From the NCBI GenBank assembly GCA_026193355.1, contig JAPHTL010000217.1:1-14829 (forward strand): DNA of 14,829 nt. Reading direction: 5' to 3'. Each line of letters starts with the position of its first letter. The first letter of the stretch is position 1. Both the position numbers and the translations under genes were made by a program. The DNA is from Rhodospirillales bacterium. GTDB taxonomy: Bacteria; Pseudomonadota; Alphaproteobacteria; Rhodospirillales; JAPHTL01. The notes under the pieces are model-generated. The model saw only the letters and a program-made list of their open reading frames with translations. It searched no databases and was not told where the DNA came from. This document shows positions 1-7,443 of this stretch, in pieces.

Positions 1-627
1 CATGAACTCCACCACCGTGACCTCGGCGCCGAGCCTGCGCCATACGGACCCGAGTTCCAGACCGATCACGCCGCCACCAATGACCACAAGGGATTTCGGC
101 ACGGATGTCAGCGCCAGCGCACCGGTGGATGACACGATCTGCTTTTCATCAATGGTCAGGCCGGGCAGCGGCGCCACGTCGGAACCGGTGGCGATCAGGA
201 TGTTCTCGGTCTTGAGGACCTGTTTCTTCGCACCTTTCCCGGCGCTTACCGTCACCGTATCGGGCGCACTCACCGTGCCGCTTCCCACGATGTAGGTGAT
301 CTTGTTCTTCTTGAACAGGAACTCGATCCCCTTGGTCAGGTCGGAAACCACCTTGTCCTTGCGAGCCAGCATGGTCTTGAGGTCAAGCTGCACCTTCCCG
401 GTCTTGACGCCATGGGCTTCCAGTTCATGCATCGCCGTTTCATAGTGATGCGAGGACTGAAGCAGCGCCTTCGAGGGAATACAGCCAACATTGAGACAGG
501 TGCCGCCAAGCGCGCCGCGCTTGTCGATGCACGCGACATTCATACCGAGCTGCGCAGCGCGGATCGCCGCGACGTATCCGCCGGGGCCACCGCCAATGAC
601 AACCAGATCGAAGGTGGTGTCGGTCAT
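1..627 (-). CDS. lpd: Dihydrolipoamide dehydrogenase (E3), N-terminal part, cut by window edge
   Basis: Flavoprotein that reoxidises the dihydrolipoyl group of the E2 subunit using FAD and passes electrons to NAD+. It is the E3 component of the cytoplasmic 2-oxoglutarate dehydrogenase complex. Only the first 209 codons are present and the frame is still open at base 1; the family is usually about 465 residues. Visible are the FAD-binding Rossmann motif IGGGPGG (residues 11-17), the redox disulfide motif GGTCLNVGCIPSK with Cys44 and Cys49, the ATGS segment (147-150) and the start of the NAD-binding fold, VVIGGGVIGLELG (181-193). An AAGGAA ribosome site lies about 7 nt before the ATG. It is the last visible gene of the TCA cluster, 42 nt after odhB, which favours the E3 of this complex over a pyruvate dehydrogenase paralogue. 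The product is certain; the rest of the gene is not visible. Confidence 0.96.
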   Translation of the reverse strand, partial: MTDTTFDLVVIGGGPGGYVAAIRAAQLGMNVACIDKRGALGGTCLNVGCIPSKALLQSSHHYETAMHELEAHGVKTGKVQLDLKTMLARKDKVVSDLTKGIEFLFKKNKITYIVGSGTVSAPDTVTVSAGKGAKKQVLKTENILIATGSDVAPLPGLTIDEKQIVSSTGALALTSVPKSLVVIGGGVIGLELGSVWRRLGAEVTVVEFM

Positions 628-669
628 GGGTCGTTCCTTTTTCTTTTTACCGTCTCATCGTCTGATTCA

Positions 670-1980
670 TCAGGCGTCGAGCATGATCCGTTGCGGGTCC
701 TCGATGCATTCCTTGACCCGGACCAGGAAGGATACGGCTTCGCGTCCATCGACAATCCGGTGATCGTAGCTGAGCGCCAGATACATCATCGGACGAGCCT
801 GAATGGAGCCATCGGGCATGACGCGCGGGCGCATCTCGGTCTTGTGCATGCCGAGGATGCCCGACTGTGGCGGATTGAGGATCGGTGTGGAAAGCAGCGA
901 ACCATAAACGCCGCCGTTGGAAATAGTGAAGGTTCCGCCGGTCATGTCCTCCATGCCCAGCTTGCCGTCGCGGGCGCGCCGCCCATAGTCGGCGATCGCC
1001 AGTTCCAGTTCGGCGAAGCTGAGGCTGTCGGCGTCACGAACAACCGGCACCACCAGCCCCTGCGGTGTGCCGACGGCGACGCCAACATCGTAGAAGTTCT
1101 TGTAGACGATCTCTTCGCCATCGATTTCAGCGTTGATCGCGGGGAACTCCCGCAGGGCGACAACGCAGGCCTTGGTGAAGAAGGACATGAAGCCGAGCTT
1201 GACCCCGTGCTTCTTCTCGAACCCTTCCTTGTACGCATTGCGAACAGCCATCACGTTTGTCATGTCGATTTCGTTGAAGGTCGTCAACATGGCCGCGTTG
1301 TTCTGCGCTTCCTTCAGGCGTTCAGCAATCCGCTTGCGCAGGCGCGTCATGCGCACACGCTCCTCGCGCGGCCCTGCCGGGCGCGGCGGGTACTGGTTGC
1401 CTGCCGGTTGCGCGGCGGCGGATGCCGCTGGCGCAGGGGCGGCGGACGCGGCGGCGGGCGCGGGCTTCGATTCCAGATAGGCGAGAACGTCGCCCTTGGT
1501 CAGGCGGCCATCCTTGCCGCTGCCGGACACCGCAGTGGGATCAATGCCATGTTCGTTGACCAGACGCCGCACCGCCGGAGACAACCCGGCGGCTTCCTGA
1601 ACGGCTGGCGCAGGCGCAGCAACGGGCGCGGCCTTCGGCGCGGGCGCAGGCGCCTGAACAGGTGCTGGTGCTGATGCGGGCGCCTGGGCAGGTGCTGGTG
1701 CCGGCGCAGCCTTTTCCGCCGCAGGTTTGGCGACGGCCCCGGCGCCGGCTTCGATGCTGCCAAGCACAGCGCCGACGGCGACCTCCGCGCCCTCGGCGGC
1801 AACGATGCCAACCAGGGTGCCTGCGGTGGGGGCGGGAACTTCCACCGTCACCTTGTCCGTCTCCAACTCCACCAGCGGTTCATCAACGGCGATCGCGTCG
1901 CCAACATTCTTGAACCACTTGGTCACGGTGGCCTCGGTCACCGACTCTCCCAATGTGGGGACTTTGATTTCCGTCGCCAT
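670..1980 (-). CDS. odhB: Dihydrolipoamide succinyltransferase (E2 of 2-oxoglutarate dehydrogenase)
   Basis: Core acyltransferase of the 2-oxoglutarate dehydrogenase complex (also called sucB). It carries the succinyl group on a lipoyl-lysine and transfers it to CoA. Domains in order: one lipoyl domain (about residues 1-77) with the lipoylation motif ETDKVTVE, Lys43; a long Ala/Pro linker (78-130); the peripheral subunit-binding domain (131-170, AGLSPAVRRLVNEHGIDP) that holds E1/E3; a second Ala/Pro linker (171-203); and the catalytic domain (204-436) with the active-site motif SYDHRIVDGREA, His407 and Asp411. The length of 436 residues is normal for a one-lipoyl E2o. The start is the ATG at 1980, which has GAGGAAGCC just upstream. 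It follows odhA by 28 nt and precedes lpd by 42 nt, the expected E1-E2-E3 order. Nothing is broken. A pyruvate or branched-chain E2 is unlikely given the neighbours. Confidence 0.97.
   Translation of the reverse strand: MATEIKVPTLGESVTEATVTKWFKNVGDAIAVDEPLVELETDKVTVEVPAPTAGTLVGIVAAEGAEVAVGAVLGSIEAGAGAVAKPAAEKAAPAPAPAQAPASAPAPVQAPAPAPKAAPVAAPAPAVQEAAGLSPAVRRLVNEHGIDPTAVSGSGKDGRLTKGDVLAYLESKPAPAAASAAPAPAASAAAQPAGNQYPPRPAGPREERVRMTRLRKRIAERLKEAQNNAAMLTTFNEIDMTNVMAVRNAYKEGFEKKHGVKLGFMSFFTKACVVALREFPAINAEIDGEEIVYKNFYDVGVAVGTPQGLVVPVVRDADSLSFAELELAIADYGRRARDGKLGMEDMTGGTFTISNGGVYGSLLSTPILNPPQSGILGMHKTEMRPRVMPDGSIQARPMMYLALSYDHRIVDGREAVSFLVRVKECIEDPQRIMLDA
1591..1749 (-). other. Ala/Pro-rich flexible linker of OdhB
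   Basis: Residues 78-130 of OdhB are almost only Ala and Pro with scattered Gln, Val, Lys and Glu. A second, shorter such stretch covers residues 171-203 (positions 1372-1470). Linkers of this composition are known in E2 proteins, where they let the lipoyl arm swing between E1, E2 and E3 active sites. The DNA is correspondingly low in complexity (repeated gcgcc/ggcgc words) and gives long spurious open frames on both strands. Confidence 0.85.
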
Positions 1981-2008
1981 GGCTTCCTCGCGCTCCCTCG
2001 TCTGATTC

Positions 2009-4930
2009 CTATTTGCCCAATTCCGTCACCCGGCTGAAAGGCCGGGGAAGGTCCGCCAATTTCCAGGTCAGCGCCTGTTCGACAAGCTTCGCCTGCTGCG
2101 CCGTGTGTTTTTTGAACGATCCCGTCGCGGGCGATGCCGCTGCGCTGCGCCCGGCGTAGCCGGCAACGGCCTGCTTGCGTTCCAGATCCTGCAGAATATA
2201 GCTGAGCCGCGTCTGGACATGTGTCCATGCACCCATGTTGGCGGGTTCTTCCTGGCACCAGACCACGTCGGCTTTCGGGTATCGTTTCAATTGCCGTTCG
2301 ACCGCCAGCTTCGGCCAGGGGTACATCTGTTCCACCCGGACGATGGCCACGTCGTTGATCCCCTGTTCGGTCCGCGCCTCCAGCAGGTCGTAATAGACCT
2401 TGCCGGTGCACATCACCACCCGACGGACCTTTGAATCGGCGACCAGCTTTTCGGTTTCGGGCAGAACCCGGAAAAAACGGGAACCGGGACCGAATTCGTC
2501 CAGTTTGCTGACGCACGCCTTGTGTCGCAGCAGGGATTTCGGCGTGAAGATGATCAGTGGCTTGCGGAAATTCCGCCGCAACTGACGCCGCAGGACGTGG
2601 AAGTACTGCGCAGGGGTCGTGCAATTGACGACCTGCATGTTGTCTTCGGCGCAAAGCTGAAGATAGCGTTCGGGGCGCGCGGATGAATGTTCCGGCCCCT
2701 GCCCCTCGTAGCCGTGAGGCAACAGCATGACCAGCGCGCCAAAACGCAGCCACTTGCTTTCGGCCGAACTGATGAACTGATCGATGATGACCTGCGCGCC
2801 GTTGGCGAAATCACCGAATTGTCCTTCCCACATCACAAGGGCGTTCGGTTCGGCCAACGTGAAGCCGTATTCAAATCCAAGAACGGACGCTTCGCTCAGC
2901 GGGCTGTCGATGACCTCGTATCGGGCCTGCTCGGCGCGGATCGAGTTGAGCGGTATGTAACGCTCCTCCGTTTCCTGATCGACCAGCACCGAATGACGTT
3001 GCGAGAACGTGCCGCGGCCCGAATCCTGACCCGAGAGGCGAACCGGCGAACCTTCGACCAGAAGTGTGCCGAAGGCCAGGGCCTCGCCGGTGGCCCAGTC
3101 GATGGCCTCGCCGCTTTCGATCATCTGACGTTTGGCCTTGAGTTGCCGGATGATCTTGGAATGCGCCTTGATCACCTTCGGTTCCGCCGAAATCGCCAGA
3201 CCGACCTCTTTCAGCGTTTCCAGGGGAACGGCGGTGTCGTAGTCGTGATGCTCTTCCTCACCTGTCTGACGGGCAAGGCCTTTCCACTTCCCTTCCAGCC
3301 AGTCGGCCTTGTTGGGCTTGAAGGATTTCGATGATTCGAGCGAGCGTTCCAAACGTTCGCGGAATTCGGATACCATGCCTTCCGCATCATCGTTTGAAAT
3401 CACCCCTTCCTCCACCAGTCGATCAGCGTAGAGCTTGCGGGTCGAAGGGTGCTTGGCGATCGTCCGGTACATGATGGGCTGCGTGAACGACGGTTCGTCG
3501 GCTTCGTTGTGGCCGAAGCGGCGATAACACACCATGTCGATGATGGCGTCGCGCTTGAATTCCTGACGGAATTCGGTGGCGATACGCGCAACATGGACAA
3601 CCGCTTCGGGGTTGTCGCCGTTCACATGGAAAATCGGCGCCTGGATCATCTTCGCCACATCGGATGGATAGGGTGAAGACCGTGAATAGGACGGGCTGGT
3701 CGTAAAGCCGATCTGGTTGTTGACGATGAAATGGATCGTGCCGCCGGTCTGATATCCCTTGAGCTCCGACAGGCCCAGCGTTTCCGCCACAAGCCCCTGC
3801 CCGGCGAAGGCCGCATCCCCATGCAGGAGCAGGCCCATCACCTCGGTCCGCCTCTTGTCGCCGCGCTGCCTCTGCTTGGCCCGCACCTTGCCCAGCACCA
3901 CCGGGTTCACGGCTTCAAGGTGTGAGGGATTGGCGGTCAGCGACAAGTGCACCATGTTGCCGTCAAAAACGCGATCGGCCGATGTTCCGAGGTGGTACTT
4001 CACGTCGCCGGAACCCTGCACGTCCTCGGGATTGGCGGAAACGCCCTGAAATTCCGCGAACATGGCGGTATAGGGTTTTTCCATGATGCTGGTCAGCACA
4101 TTGAGCCGCCCACGGTGGGGCATGCCGAGGACAACTTCCTTGAGGCCGAGCTGGCTGCCGCGCTTGAGAATCTGCTCCATCGCCGGAATCATCGATTCCC
4201 CGCCGTCCAGGCCAAAGCGCTTGGTGCCGGTGTACTTGACGTTGAGGAAGTTTTCGAAGCCTTCGGCTTCGGTCAGGCGCGCAAGGATGGTTTGCTTGCC
4301 AAGGTCGGTGAATTCCGTCCGGTTGCGGATGGCTTCGATGCGCCGCTGAATCCAGGCCTTTTCCTCTGGCTCCTGAATGTGCATGAACTCGACGCCGATA
4401 TGGCCGCAGTACGTGCTTTTCAGAATGCGCAGAATCTCGCGCGGGGTCGCCGTTTCAAGCCCAAGCACGTAGTCGATGAAAATCGGCCGGTCCATGTCGG
4501 CTTCGCCGAAGCCATATGTCGCTGGGTCAAGTTCCGGGTGATAATCGCGGCCTTCAAGGCCAAGGGGGTCGAACTTGGCGATCAGGTGGCCGCGTACACG
4601 GTAAACCCGAACCATCATCAGGGCGCGGATCGAATCGAGCACCGCTGCGCGCACGTTCTCGGCGCCGACGGCCTGCGCGACAGCGCCCGTCACACCGCCC
4701 TGCGGGACCGATGCCTGGGGGATAGCGCCCCCGATCACCTTTGCGCCGGATGGCGCCCAGCTGGCTCCGCGCAGCTCATCAAGGACAGCGCGACCGTCTT
4801 CGCGAAGTTCTGAAAAAAAGCCGCCCCAGCTTGGATCAACGCTGCCCGGGTTGTCGAGGTAACGCGAATAAAGCTCCGCAATGTAGGTTGCGTTAGGGCC
4901 GAAAAGGACCGATTCAGGATCAAAATCCAT
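2009..4930 (-). CDS. odhA: 2-oxoglutarate dehydrogenase E1 component
   Basis: Thiamine-diphosphate-dependent E1 of the 2-oxoglutarate dehydrogenase complex (also called sucA). It decarboxylates 2-oxoglutarate and succinylates the lipoyl group of OdhB. From the ATG at 4930 it is 973 residues, close to the usual 930-990. Visible in order: the N-terminal E1o segment (YIAELYSRYL, about 16-25); active-site regions GMPHRGRLNVL (His272) and KYHLG (His313); LTANPSHLEAVNPVV (331-345); the ThDP/Mg motif from GDAAF (371) to VNNQIGFTT (ending 411); RRFGHNEADEPSF; the transketolase-like pyrimidine domain with SGQDSGRGTFSQRHS; and a C-terminal domain with QEEPANMGAW. The same frame extends 33 codons further to a GTG at 5029, but that extension (Arg- and Pro-rich) does not look like the family, and the E1o consensus begins just after Met at 4930. 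The start is therefore inferred from homology. The only strong purine-rich ribosome-site-like run is 28 nt upstream of it. Confidence 0.96.
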   Translation of the reverse strand: MDFDPESVLFGPNATYIAELYSRYLDNPGSVDPSWGGFFSELREDGRAVLDELRGASWAPSGAKVIGGAIPQASVPQGGVTGAVAQAVGAENVRAAVLDSIRALMMVRVYRVRGHLIAKFDPLGLEGRDYHPELDPATYGFGEADMDRPIFIDYVLGLETATPREILRILKSTYCGHIGVEFMHIQEPEEKAWIQRRIEAIRNRTEFTDLGKQTILARLTEAEGFENFLNVKYTGTKRFGLDGGESMIPAMEQILKRGSQLGLKEVVLGMPHRGRLNVLTSIMEKPYTAMFAEFQGVSANPEDVQGSGDVKYHLGTSADRVFDGNMVHLSLTANPSHLEAVNPVVLGKVRAKQRQRGDKRRTEVMGLLLHGDAAFAGQGLVAETLGLSELKGYQTGGTIHFIVNNQIGFTTSPSYSRSSPYPSDVAKMIQAPIFHVNGDNPEAVVHVARIATEFRQEFKRDAIIDMVCYRRFGHNEADEPSFTQPIMYRTIAKHPSTRKLYADRLVEEGVISNDDAEGMVSEFRERLERSLESSKSFKPNKADWLEGKWKGLARQTGEEEHHDYDTAVPLETLKEVGLAISAEPKVIKAHSKIIRQLKAKRQMIESGEAIDWATGEALAFGTLLVEGSPVRLSGQDSGRGTFSQRHSVLVDQETEERYIPLNSIRAEQARYEVIDSPLSEASVLGFEYGFTLAEPNALVMWEGQFGDFANGAQVIIDQFISSAESKWLRFGALVMLLPHGYEGQGPEHSSARPERYLQLCAEDNMQVVNCTTPAQYFHVLRRQLRRNFRKPLIIFTPKSLLRHKACVSKLDEFGPGSRFFRVLPETEKLVADSKVRRVVMCTGKVYYDLLEARTEQGINDVAIVRVEQMYPWPKLAVERQLKRYPKADVVWCQEEPANMGAWTHVQTRLSYILQDLERKQAVAGYAGRSAAASPATGSFKKHTAQQAKLVEQALTWKLADLPRPFSRVTELGK

Positions 4931-5085
4931 GGTCACGCTCAGGAAGCGGGACTTGCGCCTCCCCTCCTCCTCAAATCTGCATCGCCCGACAGGCGGAGGA
5001 TTCACTTCCCCCGCCCATCGCACGATCACAGTCGTTTCGGGACAAAAGGCCGTCCCCGTTCCTTATGGTCACGTCGCTTGTCCGA
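4931..5085 (-). promoter_or_regulatory. odhA leader between sucD and odhA with displaced purine-rich tract
   Basis: This 155-nt spacer is the longest inside the TCA cluster if odhA starts at 4930. On the minus strand it contains GAGGAGGAGGGGAGGC (positions 4957-4972), a strong Shine-Dalgarno-like run. Its nearest edge lies about 26 nt from the chosen ATG, too far for a normal ribosome site. Possible non-ATG starts in between are CTG at 4942 and GTG at 4936. An additional internal promoter or translational control could lie here, but no convincing -35/-10 pair was seen. Confidence 0.3.
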
Positions 5086-5961
5086 TCAACCATTCAGCAA
5101 CTTGAGCATGGTGCTGCCAAGCGCCGCCGGACTGTCGGCAACCGCGACGCCTGCGCTGCGCAGGGCCTCGATCTTGTCGCCCGCCGTGCCCTTGCCGCCT
5201 GCGATAATCGCGCCCGCATGGCCCATACGGCGGCCCGGTGGCGCTGTCACGCCGGCAATGAACCCGACCGTCGGTTTTTTCACCTTTGAACTTTTGATGA
5301 AATCGGCGGCTTCCTCTTCGGCGGAACCGCCGATCTCACCGATCATGACGATGGCCTGCGTTTCGTCGTCGGCCAGGAACATGTCCAGACAATCAACGAA
5401 GTTGGTGCCGTTGACGGGGTCGCCGCCAATACCGATACAGGTCGTCTGCCCCAGACCCGCCGCCGTTGTCTGCGCCACGGCCTCATAGGTCAGGGTACCG
5501 GAGCGGGAAACGATCCCGATCTTGCCGCGCTGGTGAATATGGCCAGGCATGATGCCAATCTTGCACTCGTCGGGCGTAATGATGCCCGGACAGTTCGGAC
5601 CGATCAGACGGGTCTTCGAATCACGCAGCGCCCGCTTGACGCGAACCATGTCGAGAACCGGAATGCCTTCGGTGATGCACACCACCAGCGGCAGTTCGGC
5701 ATCGATGGCCTCAAGGATCGCATCCGCTGCGAAGGGCGGCGGAACGTAGATCACCGATGCGTTGGCGCCGGTTTTCGCGGCGGCTTCCGCCACCGTGTCG
5801 AAAACCGGAAGGTCGAGGTGCTTCTCTCCGCCCTTGCCCGGCGTCACGCCGCCGACCATACGGGTTCCATAGGCAATGGCCTGTTCGGAATGGAAGGTTC
5901 CCTGCGCGCCGGTGAACCCCTGGCAGATGACCTTGGTGTCCTTGTTGACGAGTACGGCCAT
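5086..5961 (-). CDS. sucD: Succinyl-CoA synthetase (ADP-forming) alpha subunit
   Basis: Alpha subunit of succinyl-CoA synthetase, which converts succinyl-CoA to succinate with substrate-level phosphorylation. It binds CoA and carries the phosphohistidine intermediate. It is 291 residues, the usual length. Visible: the N-terminal CoA-binding Rossmann segment QGFTGAQGTFHSEQA (14-28) and GGVTPGKGG; IGPNCPGIITP in the middle; the ligase domain with SRSGTLTYEA and GIGGDPVNGT; and the active-site loop GRRMGHAGAI with His248. The stop of sucC and the start of sucD share one base (TAATG), which implies translational coupling and equal subunit output. A strong AAGGAGG site lies inside the end of sucC. 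It acts as a heterodimer or heterotetramer with SucC in the cytoplasm. No anomaly was seen. Confidence 0.97.
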   Translation of the reverse strand: MAVLVNKDTKVICQGFTGAQGTFHSEQAIAYGTRMVGGVTPGKGGEKHLDLPVFDTVAEAAAKTGANASVIYVPPPFAADAILEAIDAELPLVVCITEGIPVLDMVRVKRALRDSKTRLIGPNCPGIITPDECKIGIMPGHIHQRGKIGIVSRSGTLTYEAVAQTTAAGLGQTTCIGIGGDPVNGTNFVDCLDMFLADDETQAIVMIGEIGGSAEEEAADFIKSSKVKKPTVGFIAGVTAPPGRRMGHAGAIIAGGKGTAGDKIEALRSAGVAVADSPAALGSTMLKLLNG

Positions 5962-7157
5962 TATGCTGCCTCCTTCACGGCCTTGACGACCTTTTCAGCC
6001 GCGTCCGCCAGACTGTCGGCCGAGTGGATCGGAAGGCCGGAATCGCCCAGGATCTTCTTGCCCAATTCAACGTTCGTGCCTTCAAGACGAACCACCAGAG
6101 GCACATTCAGGCTGACCTCGCGCGCGGCCGCGACAACGCCTTCGGCGATGACGTCGCAACGCATGATGCCGCCAAAGATATTGACCAGAATGCCTTCGAC
6201 ATTGGGGTCGCCGAGAATGATCTTGAAGGCAGTGGTGACCCGTTCCTTCGTTGCGCCGCCGCCGACATCGAGGAAGTTGGCGGGATCGCCCCCGTAAAGC
6301 TTGATGATGTCCATTGTCGCCATGGCAAGACCTGCGCCGTTCACCATGCAACCGATGTTACCATCAAGCTTGATGTAGTTAAGGTCGTGGCGCGCCGCTT
6401 CAAGTTCGGCCGGATCCTCTTCGTCCTCGTCACGCAGTTCCTCGACATCCTTGTGACGGAACATCGCGTTGTCATCGAAGTTCATCTTGGCATCCAGCGC
6501 GATGACATCGCCCGCGCCGGTGACAACAAGCGGATTGATCTCCACCATGGAAGCGTCCAACTCGTTGAAGGCCCGGTACATGGCCATCAGGAACTTCACG
6601 GCCGAGCCGACCTGCTTGCCCTCAAGGCCCAGTCCGAACGCCACCTGACGGGCGTGGAATGCCTGCATGCCCACCGCCGGATCAATGGCGACCTTGATGA
6701 TTTTTTCCGGCGTTTTCTCGGCGACTTCCTCGATCTCCATCCCGCCCTCGGTCGAGGCCATGATGGTCAACCTTGACGAAGCGCGGTCGATGAGGATGCC
6801 GAGATAGAGTTCACGCGCAATGTCGCAACCCTCTTCTATATAGAGTCGCTTCACTTCCTTGCCGTCGGGACCGGTCTGCTTGGTGACCAGAACGCTGCCG
6901 AGCATCTGCGTCGCGTTTTCCCTGACATCGTCGATCGACTTGACGACGCGAACGCCGCCAGCCCCATCGGGATTGTTCTTGAAGCGCCCAGCGCCGCGAC
7001 CGCCTGCATGGATCTGTGACTTGACGACCCAGACCGGGCCGCCGAGTTCCGTACCGACACGCTCGGCTTCATCGGGGGTATAGGCGACGCCGCCACGCGG
7101 CACCGCCACCCCGAACTTACCGAGCAGCTGTTTCGCCTGGTATTCGTGGATGTTCAT
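5961..7157 (-). CDS. sucC: Succinyl-CoA synthetase (ADP-forming) beta subunit
   Basis: Beta subunit of succinyl-CoA synthetase. It carries the nucleotide-binding ATP-grasp fold and succinate site, and pairs with SucD. It is 398 residues, in the normal range (about 388-400). Visible: the N-terminal MNIHEYQAKQLLGKFGV, typical of the family; the ATP-grasp lysine/glycine motif KSQIHAGGRGAGRFKN (46-61); EINPLVV; the DAKMNFDDNA metal-site region; NGAGLAMATMDIIKLYGG; FLDVGGGATKERV; and VNIFGGIMRCDVIAEG in the C-terminal ligase/CoA domain. The start is the ATG at 7157 with GATGAGGATAG just upstream. It follows mdh by 46 nt and overlaps sucD by one base. The product is not in doubt. Nucleotide preference (ADP or GDP) cannot be read with certainty. 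Confidence 0.97.
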   Translation of the reverse strand: MNIHEYQAKQLLGKFGVAVPRGGVAYTPDEAERVGTELGGPVWVVKSQIHAGGRGAGRFKNNPDGAGGVRVVKSIDDVRENATQMLGSVLVTKQTGPDGKEVKRLYIEEGCDIARELYLGILIDRASSRLTIMASTEGGMEIEEVAEKTPEKIIKVAIDPAVGMQAFHARQVAFGLGLEGKQVGSAVKFLMAMYRAFNELDASMVEINPLVVTGAGDVIALDAKMNFDDNAMFRHKDVEELRDEDEEDPAELEAARHDLNYIKLDGNIGCMVNGAGLAMATMDIIKLYGGDPANFLDVGGGATKERVTTAFKIILGDPNVEGILVNIFGGIMRCDVIAEGVVAAAREVSLNVPLVVRLEGTNVELGKKILGDSGLPIHSADSLADAAEKVVKAVKEAA

Positions 7158-7203
7158 CTATCCTCATCTCCGTCGATGGGCCGTGATCAAAATCTGGTCT
7201 GAC

Positions 7204-7443
7204 CTATTTCTTGGCGACCTGCTTGCTGACGGCGGCCTTTTTCGGCGCAGCCCTCTTGACAGGAGCCTTCTTCACAGGGACTTTCTTGGCGACAGCCTTT
7301 TTAACCGCAGCCTTCTTCGGTGCAGCCTTTTTGACAGGAGCCTTCTTCACGGGGGCTTTCTTGGCGACAGCCTTCTTCGGCGCGGCTTTTTTGGCCGGCG
7401 CTTTCGTTGCCACCGCCTTGGCAGGGGCCTTTTTGGCCGAGGC
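7204..7443 (-). other. Histone H1-like lysine/alanine/proline tail of malate dehydrogenase
   Basis: This encodes residues 317-395 of Mdh. The protein pattern is a five-residue period, xxxKK, with xxx being AAP, AVA, APV, AAV or VPV, about 12 units long. It has no acidic or aromatic residue. Such sequences occur in eukaryotic histone H1 tails, chlamydial Hc1-type proteins, AlgP and PhaF-like proteins, where they are disordered and bind nucleic acid or other polyanions. That Mdh's tail binds anything is inference. The tail should add a large positive charge per subunit and is likely disordered. Confidence 0.85.

Noticed and set aside
412..1674. Plus-strand open frame of 420 codons
   Set aside because: It is opposite odhB and the start of lpd, both unmistakable. 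Its product is a Gly/Arg/His-rich shadow of the Ala/Pro linkers and catalytic domain.
1591..1749. Repeat-like GC-rich words as a possible separate repeat element
   Set aside because: They are explained by Ala/Pro codons in the OdhB linker, a normal feature of E2 proteins.
3947..4813. Plus-strand open frame of 288 codons
   Set aside because: It is opposite odhA in a region with the conserved E1 active-site motifs; no domain or ribosome site supports it.
7204..7443. A separate small histone-like gene in place of an Mdh tail
   Set aside because: The lysine-rich segment is in one uninterrupted frame with Mdh. It contains no internal ATG, and no stop or frameshift separates it from the enzyme.
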